The notes under the pieces were generated by a model. The model saw nothing but the letters and a program-made list of their open reading frames with translations. It had not been told where the DNA came from and did not search any database. From Pachyseris speciosa (Eukaryota > Cnidaria > Anthozoa > Scleractinia > Pachyseridae): a stretch of 64,000 nt of DNA. The DNA lies in assembly GCA_016490735.1 (NCBI GenBank), contig JAEMWC010001436.1, forward strand, positions 100,210 through 164,209, in the 5' to 3' direction. Made by a program: the position numbers and the translations under genes. Below, in pieces: positions 13,118-23,837 of this stretch. Positions within the stretch are counted from its first letter, which is position 1; the number at the start of each line of letters is the position of its first letter.

Positions 13118-15460
13118 CTCAGGAAAAACTTTCAAAGGTTGTCGAAGTTTGATCCAAATCCAAACACATTTGAGTGGTTTTTGGGACAGAGAAGTACGGT
13201 AGTTAAAACAAAACAGATTTTGGTGGTTATTTAAATAGCACACAAAGGTGATGTTCTTGACCTGACATCTACTCTAAATCATCGCTAAATATATTTCTCG
13301 ATGCATTTTATGCATAGACAAGCAAAGAAAAACAATTTCAAACGTTTTCAATTTTTGACCCAAAACCAAACTAGGCTTACCCATTTAGAAAATGACCAAA
13401 AACTCTAAATCCTCATAAAGGGTCTTCTTGGCCTACTATCCACTCTAAATCATTGCTAAATATCATTTCTTCATCCGTTTTAACCAGAAACAAGCCAACA
13501 CAGAAAATACTTTCAAAGGTTGTCGAATTTTGACCTAAATCTAAACACATTTGATTGGTTTTTGGGACAGAGAAGTAAGGTAGTTAAAACAAAACAGATT
13601 TTGGTGATTATTTACATAGCACACAAAGGTGGTGTTTTGGGCCTGACATCCACGCTAAACCATCGCTTCATATCATTTCTTGACGCATTTTAGCCATAGA
13701 AAAGCACAGACAAAATTTTCAAACTTTTCCAATTTTTGATCCAAAACCGTAGGGTTACCCCTTAAAGAAAACGGCCAAAAATTCGAAATCCTCATAAGCG
13801 GTCTTCTTGGCCTTGTACCCTATCTAAATCATTGCTAAATATCATTTCTTCATCCCTTCTAACCAGACACAAGCCAACACAGGAAAAAATTTTAAAGGTT
13901 GTCGAATTTTGATCCAAATCCAAACACATTTGAGAACAGATTTTGGTGGTTGTTAAAATAGCACACAAAGGTGGTCTTTTTGGCCATACACAAGAACTGA
14001 ACGAAATTTCAAATTTTTCCAATTTTTGACTTAAAACCATAGGCTTACCCCTTAAGAAAATGGCCAAAAACTCGAAATCCTCAGAAATGATCTTCTTGGC
14101 CTTGCACTCACTCTAAATCATCGCTAAATATCATTTAACCAGACACAAACCAACACAGAAAAAACTTTCAAAGGTTGTCAAATTTTGACCCAAATTTAAA
14201 CACATATGAGTGGTTTTTGGACAGAAAACTACGGTGGTTAAAACAAAACAGATTTTGGTGGTTATTTAAATAGCACAAAAAGGTGGTCTTTTTGGCCTCG
14301 CATCAACTGTAAATCATCGCTATATATCATTTCTTGATGCATTTTAGCCTTAGACAAGACTGAAAATGTTTTAAATTTTTCCAATTTCGGACCCAAACCA
14401 TAGGCTTACCCCTTACGAAAATGACCACAAACACGAAATCCTCATAAGTGGTCTTCTTGGCCTTGAACCCACGCTAAACCATTGCTAAATATCATTTCTT
14501 GGTCTGTTCTATCCAGACACAAACCAACACAGAAAAAACTTTGAAAGGTTGTCAAATTGTGACCCAAATCCAAACACATTTGAGTGGTTTTTGGCTTCAC
14601 ATTCACTCTAAATCATCGCTATATATCATCTGTTGATGCATTTTAGCCATAGACAAGCGCAGAAAAAAATTTCAAAGTTTTACAAGTTTTAACCCAAAAC
14701 CATAGGGTTACCCCTTACGAAAATAGCCAAAAACTCGAAATCCTTATAAATAATCTTCTTGGCTTTGTACCCACTCTAAAGCATTGCTAAATATCATCTC
14801 TCGATCCTTTCTAACCAGACACAAACCAACACAGAAAAAACTTACAAAGGCTAAATTTTGACCCAAATCCAAACACATTTGATTGTTTTTCCTTTACACA
14901 GAACAGTATGGTTGTTAACACAAAACAGATTTTGGTGGTTATTTAAATAGCACGCAAAGGTGGTCTTTTTGGCCTCGCGCCCAGTCGAAATCATCGCTGT
15001 ATATCATTTCTTGATTTATTTTAGCCCTAGACAAGCACAGAAAAAAATTTTCAAGTTTTCCAATTTTGACCCAAAACCATAGGCTTATCCCTTGAGGAAA
15101 TGGCCAAAATCTCAAAATCCTCATAAGTAGTGTTCTTGGCCTTGTACCTATTTGAAACCATTGCTAAATATCATTTCTTGATCAGTTCTAATGAGACACA
15201 AACCAACACAGAAAACATTTTCAAAGGTTGTCAAATTTTGCCCCAATTCCAAACACATTCGAGTGGTTTTTGGAACAGAAAAGTACGGTGGTTAAAAGAA
15301 AAGAGATTTGGTGGTTATTTAAATAGCACACAGTGGTGGTCTTTTTGGCCTCGCATCCACTCTAAATCACCGCTATATATAATTTCTGATGCACTTTTGC
15401 CATAGACAAGCACAGAAAAAATTTCACACTTTCCAATTTTTTACCTAAAACCGTATTGTT
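13118..15460. repeat. Satellite of ~380-bp dimeric units, about 6-7 copies
   Basis: The landmark TTTCAAAGG plus TTGTCRAA recurs at about 13,130, 13,511, 13,891, 14,166, 14,540, 14,843 and 15,219, giving a period of 374-381 bp with two deleted units. Inside each unit two related halves alternate. Both follow the plan 'GTCTT..TTGGCCT..C..CACTCTAAATCAT' then 'TATCATTTCTTGAT' then 'TTTTGACCCAAA', so the unit is a diverged dimer of about 190-bp monomers. No coding potential is supported. Confidence 0.88.
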
Positions 15461-15699
15461 TGATAAAGGGGGTGAATCAGTAGCTCGTACATTCTCGTAT
15501 ACCTTGAAACTTTCCAAGTCAACAAATTCTCATAAGCTCTAATTGGCAGAGGGTTTTATACATTACAAGTCGTAAAATGGAAGACATTACTTAATACAGT
15601 GCTGCTTTAACGCAAAACAATTTATCGGATGTTGAGAACAGAACAACAGCTCATTTGAAGGTCTCTCTTGTTGAAAATATGTACAAGCAACTTTTACTG

Positions 15700-16045
15700 C
15701 TTTTACTAAAGAAATGAAGATACCAAGTAGTGACCTCGAAGAAATCCAATTCGAAAGAGTTCATAGAATTCCAACAAGACCAAAGGAAAACAAGAAGGAT
15801 CAGCCGAGACCTATAATAGCCAAAGCTTCTTTCTTCCATGACAAAGAATATATCAAATCACACATCAAGAAATTGCCTTAAGGTAAAAAATACGGCGTAC
15901 AGACGACGTAGACGATATTAGAAAGTCACTCTTCCCCGTCCTTAAGAAGGCGAAAGAAGAAAAGAAGGTGGCTTTCTTTAATGTGGAGAGGTTCATTATC
16001 GAGAATGTAGTCTACCGCGGACCCGAGACAAAAGGCTTCCTAGTC
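15700..16045 (+). pseudogene. LINE ORF1 C-terminal fragment
   Basis: The frame starting near 15,718 contains FERVHRIPTRP followed by RPIIAKASFFHDKEYI, the signature of the RNA-binding RRM/CTD part of L1-type ORF1 proteins, which bind LINE RNA. After a stop near 15,880 and a frame change, a second stretch reads FPVLKKAKEEKKVAFFNVER and YRGPET, matching the end of the ORF1 CTD. The N-terminal coiled coil is absent. Family assignment rests on motif recognition only. Confidence 0.75.
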
Positions 16046-16101
16046 AACAACTTCTCATAAGATGTAATTGGCTGAGGGTTTTATACATTCCAAGTCGTAA
16101 A

Positions 16102-16850
16102 ATGGAAGACCTTAATACAGTGCTACTTAATACAGTGCTACTTGAAACTAAGCATTTTAACTTAGGTAGTGGAGCCAGACAAGATTGTCCTCTTTCTGGT
16201 ATCCTGTTTGTAACTGGCACAGAAATCTTAAGCAACGCTATAAAACGCTCTGATGAGATAAGAGGAATTCCGATTGATAAAGTGCGTACAGTCAAAATTT
16301 CGCAATATGCGGACGATACGACGGTTTTTGTAAAGGACATACAGTCAGTACATAAACTCTTTCATCTATTGAGCCAGTTTGAAAGTTGCTCCGGTCTCAG
16401 GATAAACCAGTCCAAGTCCGAATTATTATGGCTTGGTTCTTTGCGCCACAGAAAAGACTCAGTGCTAAATTTAAAATGTAGTGATGAACCTATTTAACGC
16501 CCTAGGAGTTTACTTTTCATACAATGAAGAACTTGCAACAAAAAAGAATTTCTTTGATAAGTTAAACCCACTCCAAGAATTATTAAATATTTGGTCATCT
16601 AGAGAAATATCAATTTATGGAAGAATCAACATCGTTAAAACCCTCGCAGTATCAAAATTAACGTTCATTTGTAGCATGCTGGACACTCCACCTGGTTTTA
16701 CTGCCGAGGTCAATGACATAATATTTAATTACACGTGGAAACGCAAAAATCCAAAACTTAAAAAAACAACTATCACGAAAGGTAAGAATGAAGGAGGACT
16801 TGGTATGATTGACTTTTCATTATTTGACAACGCACTGAAGATTACATGAG
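16102..16850 (+). pseudogene. LINE reverse transcriptase fragment (YADD)
   Basis: Two consecutive frames, 16,102-16,497 and 16,481-16,849, together cover the RT palm and thumb of a LINE ORF2. The first has GARQDCPLSGILFV (the usual RQGCPLSP block, with D for G), then QYADDTTVF, with the catalytic YADD at 16,306-16,317, then the block LRINQSKSELLWLG. The second continues with LGVYFSYN and RINIVKTLAVSKLTF and ends with KRKNPKLKK and GGLGMID. A frameshift at about 16,490 separates them. A 15-bp tandem duplication near 16,115-16,143 disturbs the start. Not functional. Confidence 0.88.
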
Positions 16851-17459
16851 TGAAGAGCTTGTGTTCCGATGACGGAGGACCATGGACTGAATTTATTCCA
16901 TTATCCTTAAGTACTTTCGAACTTGGGAGGAAAGCTTCTTTTTCAATGTAACTATGACATCAAATATTTATGTAGTAATGAACACTTACCAAAATTCTAT
17001 CAAGATTTATTAATATACTGGCAAGAACTAAACTAAAGATAAAGAAGACATCTGAAATCAAATAATTTGGAACAACCGATTTATACGGATAAACAATTCA
17101 TCTGTTTGTCATCGAATCTGGAATCAAGTCGGCATCGAAAAACTTGCCTGCCTCGTTAATGATATAGGAAATAGCTTCTTGTTGTTTAATGCGTTCGTGC
17201 AAAAATTTAATATTAAATGTAATTTTTTACAGTAGCTTAGCCTGTTGTCGGCTATACCAGATCAGTGGAAAAAAGTCTAAAACGAGACGAGCATCACCTT
17301 GTCGCGGCAAGCACTGAACTCGCGATCGATAAGCTTAAGTGTAAGACAGTGTACAATACTATTATTAGCCGACAGCAGTGTCCACCTACCGCAGAAAAAA
17401 GATTAGCAGAATGCGGTTTTGATGCACAAAAGCAAGAAAGCGTTTACTCCCTGCCATTT

Positions 17460-17928
17460 TGTGCAACGAAACCCGGCAACGAAAGAAGTAAAACTATCTG
17501 TTTTCCAGTACAAAATTATTCACAACATACTATATACAAATAATATCTTACACAAAATGGGAAAAAAACCCTCACCCTTATTGCCCGTACTGTGCTAATG
17601 CCGAACAAACGATTTCTTATTTACTTTTTTCATGTTCTGTTGCAAAATCGTTCTGGTCTGAGTCCAGTACTTAGCTTGGGTTAATTCGATGTCGACAAAA
17701 AAGAAATCTACTCTTTCTAAAACTGAAATAATATATGGGGTGTTCGATAATTGGTTGTCCTGTTTAACCCTCAATCACTTGATTTTAATCGGAAAGTACT
17801 TTCTTTATACTAATGCCTTAGATGACAAAACACCTCAGTTTGTTGATTTCATTACTCTTGTACAAGATAAAATTGAAATAGAAAAATATATCGCAATCAT
17901 GACAAATAATCGCCCCACTTTTGTTTAA
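17460..17928 (+). pseudogene. LINE ORF2 C-terminal fragment
   Basis: The frame at 17,500-17,570 reads YKIIHNILYTNNILHKMG and then reaches a Cys-containing stretch (PYCAN). After a frame change, 17,689-17,928 gives KTEIIYGVFDN, LNHLILIGKYFLY and EIEKYIAI, the conserved tail of L1/Tx1 ORF2 proteins downstream of the RT. Between 16,850 and 17,460 the element is scrambled and holds no clear domain. Confidence 0.75.
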
Positions 17929-17940
17929 AAGTGGTCGCAT

Positions 17941-19100
17941 TTTTTGATTTGTCAATGTAGTTTCCCTTTCGTGATGTAAATTTCTCGATGTTTGTAATTC
18001 GTAATTAACACCTCTTTTAAAGTTCCCATCATTAGTAATTACAACGTGCGGATTGTTTTTTCGTGCGTCCAGTGAATAGTGGTATTATTGTAATTAGCGT
18101 AAATACCACATTGTAAGTAGTGTTAGTATTATAAATAGCGTACGTACCGCAGTGTAAGTAGTGTTAGTATTTTAAATAGCGTAAGTACCGCATTGTAAGT
18201 AGTAGTATTGTAAGTAGTCCAAGTATCGTGCTGTCGGCTGCGTAAGTGCTGTAAACGCGTGAGACGTTGTAGAAGTGTTCTTTGTGTTGAAATAAATATT
18301 AAAAACATTAAAAAACAAAAAAACAAAAACAAAAACAAAAAAAAAGAAAAAGAAAAAGAAAACTCTTACTGCGCCGAGATGGCCAATTAGTCGGCTTTTC
18401 TTTTCCCGAAAGCCCAACATAAATAGGAGTCGTCGATACAGATAGTCTTATTACAGCAAAATTACGAAACATTTTTGAAAAACAAATCGTACCTGGAGCT
18501 GAAGAACAAATGTAAAATAAATATTTGAATGGCGATACACAGTTTCACCCAGAGCCTCAAACGTCAGAATTTGGGCTGCATAGTAAACAGCACCATAGAA
18601 AATAACAATCATGTAAATAGTGTTGAACGGAATAGCCAAACAGTTAAAGTCACGAGACGAGAAAAAGCTCATAAAAATACAACATCACCTAACTACCTTT
18701 CATTTAAGTGGTCAAACTTGACGATTTCATCTACAAATTCAAAAGGCAGAACCATCTTGTACAGCATAATAAGCGGCACTACAGGATAGTTCGTCCGCAA
18801 CAATATGTCCTCGTTTGCCACGGCCTTTAGGTGCTTTAATTTAAGATATCACCCACAGGCTCAAGTCAGTACCGGCTTGTGCAGATTCGGCCCACAAAGT
18901 CGACGCGTAAAAATCGTTATCAGTCATTGCAATTCAAATAAAACCTGTTTATTACGCTGTAGATTAGGTGGTTCTAACTTTCAGTGGACTCTATGGATGA
19001 AATCTAAAAGTGTGACTATTCACATCACCACTTGAGTGGCATAGTTAATATGTTCGGTACCCCCTCCCCCCGGGGAGAAACTAAATGCGGTGAGGCTTCG
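17941..19100. other. Gene-free stretch with simple repeats
   Basis: Just after the LINE, 18,080-18,240 holds 3-4 imperfect tandem copies of a roughly 49-bp unit (landmark GTAAGTAGTGTTAGTATT), followed at 18,300-18,362 by an A-rich run with AAAAAC/AAAAAG units, possibly an old retroposon tail. 18,450-19,080 shows nothing I can assign; the open frames there look random. Confidence 0.6.
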
Positions 19101-19151
19101 CCCCGAGGTCCGACCCCTTACTCTTTTATATACCATTTTTGACAGAAAAAG

Positions 19152-19729
19152 TACCCCTTTCGTATACCTTCCATTGGCAAGTGGTACCCCTTTCGTATAC
19201 CTTCCATTGACAAGTGGTACCCCTTTCGTATACCTTCCATTGACAAGTGGTACCCCTTTCGTATACCTTCCATTGACAAGTGGTAACCCTTTCGTATACC
19301 TTCCATTGACAAGTGGTACCCCTTTCGTATACCTTCCATTGACAAGTGGTACCCCTTTCGTATACCTTCCATTGACAAGTGGTAACCCTTTCGTATACCT
19401 TCCATTGACAAGTGGTACCCCTTTCGTATACCTTCCATTGACAAGTGGTACCCCTTTCGTATACCTTCCATTGACAAGTGGTAACCCTTTCGTATACCTT
19501 CCATTGACAAGTGGTACCCCTTTCGTATACCTTCCATTGACAAGTGGTAACCCTTTCGTATACCTTCCATTGACAAGTGGTAACCCTTTCGTATACCTTC
19601 CATTGACAAGTGGTAACCCTTTCGTATACCTTCCATTGACAAGTGGTAACCCTTTCGTATACCTTCCATTGACAAGTGGTAACCCTTTCGTATACCTTCC
19701 ATTGGCAACTAGTACCCCTTTCGTATACC
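19152..19729. repeat. 33-bp minisatellite, 17 full copies plus a partial
   Basis: Units read ACCCCTTTCGTATACCTTCC followed by ATTGACAAGTGGT. The only common variant is GTACCCC versus GTAACCC. Because 33 is divisible by three and no frame of the unit used here contains a stop, both strands stay open: plus gives repeated TPFVYLPLTSG or NPFVYLPLTSG, minus gives repeated MEGIRKGYHLS. The variant order includes three successive T-T-N triplets, so part of the array has a 99-bp higher-order period. I do not call a gene: no splice or domain context was found. Confidence 0.95.
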
Positions 19730-19837
19730 TAAAACAGGAAGTCTTCTTGTCATTTTCATGTATCGTTCAATAAATTAACAGTACAGTCATAAGGTATGTG
19801 TGTTCAAAATATTTTAATGAAAGGCCCTTTTAAGTAC

Positions 19838-19975
19838 CTACCCTTTCATACACTTCAACTCGTGAAATCCCTACCCTTTCATATACCTGCAGCGTGAAAA
19901 AGGTACCCCTTTCGAGCGGAGCCTCTACGTATAGGCCATAGTAGGGAGTATTCCCCCCCCCCCCTCCGAGTCCGG
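19838..19975. repeat. Degenerate minisatellite relics and C-run
   Basis: Three weak copies of the CCCTTTC.TATACC core (at about 19,848, 19,873 and 19,904) with different spacers, followed by a 14-base C run at about 19,950. They probably represent the older edge of the adjacent 33-bp array. Confidence 0.6.
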
Positions 19976-21517
19976 TACAAAGTGACACTGACCTTTGATT
20001 CTGTGGGTGAAATCCTAGATTATCTATTGAAATGAAAGTTATTGAATTGCACTGTTTGTTAAGTGTGAAATCCTGAACCGTGGCCAATCAAACGAAAGCC
20101 ACTGAGCAGAATTGTTAGTATAAACTAGATATGAGCTTTTTGGGTTCAACCCAGGCTATATTCGGCTGTAAGTATGAAGATATAACAAGAAGTAACTTTC
20201 AGCTACAGTTGCTAACACGATCGAGTTTTCGGCTTGCTGTTCACCCGCCAAAGAATATAACACAAACAGAACTATAATACAAACAGAAAATCTCGTATCC
20301 AGTAAATTAACGACATACAAGCTGACATCGAGCATTACCTAACACTTAAAAAAATGGTAATGAAATAATCAGCATTCTCATGCTTTGCTGTGGCGAGACA
20401 ACTTCTGTAATCACAGAATTTTAAAGAAATACAAGACTATCTTTAAAATGCAATAGGAATACCATGGCCCTCTCCATTAACCCTGCAAAGTAACGAAGAA
20501 ACCACGTAACCACGACTTTATGACTTTTGTCCTGTCAGCGCGTGCGTCCAGCGTTCGTCCATAAAGTCATGTTTTTGTGATTGACCACTAATGGTTTCCA
20601 TCGCAGAAATCATGCTACGCTGTGACTGTAGAAGAGTCGTTATTTCAACGTGTAGCATGAACGCTTTGTTGAAAGAACGAGCTGGTAGCTGGAGGGACGC
20701 CATGCTGCGTTCCTGTTCTTGTCACATGTGGAAGGTGACAGAATAGCATGGATAGTAAGAAGAAAAATGTGAAATTTAAATAGCGGGAAATTTGACAGCG
20801 GCCCTTATTCTTTCACTTAACTGTGCATTAGTGAAGAATGGTTCGTAATCCTTGCAGAAAGGGATTTTATTATGCCACACGGTCCATATGAACGACAACT
20901 TAATGCTAGTTTGTGCAGAGTTAAAGCACGAATAAACTTCCCTTGGAGTGACAGCGATGGCCGTCATGGATGGTGGATTCTCTGTAGCGTAGTGGCTGCT
21001 CCCCCTCCGCATTGGATATTCTATTGATCAGAAAAAGTTTCAGCATTTGCGCGTTGTCCTTCAACAAGATGAAACTCTATAAATCAATACCGCGAGATAA
21101 CAAACTGCTGGAAACAATCTTTCGGCACCACCATCCCGCATGATATGGAGGGACAATTTGTTTTCGCCCTGTGGTTCACATAAAAAGATCAGTTTAAACC
21201 AATTACCTTAACATCAAGAGATGTTCGTATGGGTGGAAATTGAAACGGATTGCAACTTATAAAAAAGTCGAGTCACTAGTACTATTTTTTTTTTTAAGTT
21301 TCATCCCACGCACGACTAGCGATGAAGTTTCTGTGTTGTTGAAGAAAATAATCACTTTTTGAGATGCTGGAATTAGTTTTCAGGCATCTTTCACACCGAA
21401 AATGATCACCAGTTCAATGTCAACGCCATAAAACGTTATGTTTACGACACTACTGAGTGCACGTCTGTGGGAGAATATTTTTTTTCCATACAAAGCAAAA
21501 ATATCCCGTGCGTCAAA
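19976..21517. other. Stretch without a supported gene
   Basis: No recognisable domain. Two minus-strand open frames, 20,776-21,012 and 20,518-20,703, lie near each other and have fairly even amino-acid composition, so a diverged exon remnant is possible, but I see no convincing splice sites or family. A 10-base T run lies near 21,290. Confidence 0.4.
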
Positions 21518-21762
21518 GAGGCCTTCCAAGGGATAGAAGCGACAACCGACATGGCTTAGAAAACAGGTGACAATCTTATTCCAAAACACCGACAACCAAC
21601 AGAAATTGGCAGAAAACGCGCGACGGTTTGCGACAGCAACAATTCACTTTCCTGATTCCTCTTTGTTTTCTTTGCGACAGCGACGTTGGTCCCTAACGAA
21701 AGAAGTGACGGACAGAGTCGTGAACGAGCGAAGCGACACCAGACTACCCCTTGAAAGGCCTC
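21518..21762. mobile_element. MITE with GAGGCCTTCCAAGGG inverted ends, copy 1
   Basis: Ends read GAGGCCTTCCAAGGG on the left and CCCCTTGAAAGGCCTC on the right, inverted repeats of about 15 bp. Flanking GTCAA on both sides is a possible target duplication. The interior matches 41,665-41,916 in the opposite orientation (shared words around GACAACC, TTTGCGACA and CGTGAACGAGC). No transposase is encoded. Confidence 0.75.
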
Positions 21763-23640
21763 GTCAAAAGCAACCCAAACAGATAAGTCAGCCTTCGGGG
21801 ATTTTAGGGTAATGAGTAACAGGTCCGTGTGAAAGTAAAAACTGAACATGTTTCAAAATGTCTTTCTCAATGGATGCAACAAAATTAGATATAAATCTAG
21901 TTAAAGGAGAATTCAGTGTCATCTTTTAGCACATTAATGTAGCTATCTCCCGTACACACCCGTTTATAAGGCTCGCTGCCCAGCATGATGAACTCATTGC
22001 CACAGCTGCCTCAGTTGAAAACTAGGGAAGCTTTCGGTATTTCAATTTTTAAAAGGCGTAAGCAAAACTCTTCCACGGTCATTTTACACCTTCAGATAAC
22101 TTCATTAGCAAAATATTCTTTAATACTTCATTGTACTCTACTGTTTTTACAACAAATAATTCTTCCGGTTTACAGGAAATAGCTGCGAATATACAACTTT
22201 ATATCTGTATAAAACTGTCTCCACACGGAAATAAGAAAAAACTCCGTAAGAAAAAGTATAATAAATGCATGTTATTAGCATAACAAAACCTGGACAGGCG
22301 TACAGAACTTCAAATTGTTAAATATGTTTGGCAAGAACGTGTGTTTTATGGCGTTTTTACAATACCCGTACGTTCTGACAAGCCCGTAAATAAACTACAT
22401 ACAAATATACAACTGGAGATACTAATTGAAAATTAGATTTTGATTTTAATCAAAACATTGTTTTCCAAAACATTTAGCGATCTTTTTTTTATCCGAAATA
22501 CTTTGTTCATTTTGTTTGCCATTGCTAATAATTATTAATAATTCATTTATTCTTGTGACACGAGTTTGCTTTATATCATATTTCAGTTCCACCACGCAGT
22601 ACACAACATGATCAAAAACCAACCGAGCACCAGCAAAACTGTAACATTAAGTTATACTACAGCTACAACCTTTTAGTACAACCAACTATGTAGCAAAACA
22701 TGCATAAAAAAAACCTGAGCGACAGTTTACAAAGACTACTGTCAGACGGAGGCCAGAAAAAACCTACCGAAAAAAACCCCGGTGAGGAAAAACTCGGCAG
22801 GAAATCTGGGTAGGAACCATGTCTCAAGCTCCAAGTAGCCCATCCTACGAGGCTTTACAATTTAAACATCCTTACTACATAGCCTCCCTTCTACCTATAC
22901 TGCACTTCGATTGAACTAGCCCCTGTCCCCACTGATCATATGCTGCAGAAATATTTCATCTCTTCTTCTAAATTTTTTTTTTACAAATTTTTCACTTCAA
23001 ATTCAAATTCAAATTCACTTCAAATTTGTTCTGTTCAGTTTTATTTGCCGTGCAATGCTTCACGGTAATTGTCTTAATATATGCAACAGAAAAACCATTT
23101 GAGCTTTTCTTCAACTCTCGGCTTTCATTTTAAATCATTGATTAGAATTATATCGAAAGGAAACAATTTTATCTAAAGCTCCAAAATCATAGTGTTGTTC
23201 AAGTACGTCTTAAAATGACAATAAATATTGATTACCAAGCCGAGGATACATACAAGATCAGATCATAAAGTCAATCGATTTAGATATTTTAGACGCCTTT
23301 TTTTTTAAGGCTTTAAAGTTTTCTAAATTCATATTTTTCCATTGCTCCAGTTCGTAGTTAAGTAAGTCAGCCGTTTTAGATATTTTTTACTACATTTTTT
23401 AAGGTTTAAAGTTTTAAAATTCATATTTTTCTCATTCTGTAATTAAACACGTAATTCAGTCTTCGGACTGCGATGTGTTTTTTTATAATAAACGATTTAT
23501 TTTTATTTATTAAGTTATTTCTGTGTTTTAGCAAGCAACTGAAAAGCAGTTTATAATGCAGTAGTTTTGAGAACTACCCAACTACTTGCCATAAAAGAAA
23601 TCCACAACCAGTTTTAGCTAAAAAAGAAACCTTCCCTTGA
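21763..23640. other. AT-rich stretch, no gene seen
   Basis: AT-rich, downstream of the Ig/TM gene on its strand. 23,280-23,440 holds two rough copies of a roughly 110-bp segment (TTTAGATATTTT ... AAATTCATATTTTTC). 22,980-23,030 repeats AAATTCA. Nothing else can be supported. Confidence 0.5.
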
Positions 23641-23670
23641 AACATCCCGAACGCTGCAACGCCTCCACCA

Positions 23671-23837
23671 TTAGTCTGGTGCTTGGGTTTCTACTCGATG
23701 GATGACGGGCCGGAAGAAAGCTCGTAAACGACTGCTCTTTAGATAGGCAATGTAGCATCCTTCAGCAAGTACAGTGATTACCAAGAATGCTATTATCGCT
23801 GTTAGCACTGTTTGAGTATGGGGATGGTGATGCAGAT
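23671..23837 (-). CDS. Exon 4: membrane span and short cytoplasmic tail
   Basis: The acceptor TTTTATTCTACAG lies just upstream, at 23,838. The exon reads LHHHPHTQ, then the hydrophobic span VLTAIIAFLVITVLAEGCY, then a Tyr/Lys/Arg-containing tail (YLKSSRLRAFF, RPVIHR) and stop TAA at 23,671-23,673. The positive charges follow the span, consistent with an N-out topology. Confidence 0.75.

Larger units (their letters stand above)
15517..17940 (+). mobile_element. L1/Tx1-type non-LTR retrotransposon, degraded and internally rearranged
   Basis: Plus-strand LINE remnant. It keeps an ORF1 C-terminal fragment, the palm part of the reverse transcriptase with YADD, and the extreme C-terminus of ORF2. 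The endonuclease and most of the RT are missing or scrambled. A direct repeat of about 90 bp (15,517-15,610 and 16,042-16,131) flanks the ORF1 fragment, so this is a rearranged or composite copy rather than a simple 5' truncation. Frameshifts and stops throughout mean it is inactive. Confidence 0.85.

Noticed and set aside
19118..19773. Possible CRISPR-like or structural-protein repeat
   Set aside because: Units are contiguous without spacers and the genome is eukaryotic; the open frames follow from a 33-bp period.
18805..20100. Inverted similarity around the minisatellite (CACCCACAG words at 18,850 and 20,000)
   Set aside because: The matching words occur in a different order on the two sides, so they do not define terminal repeats.
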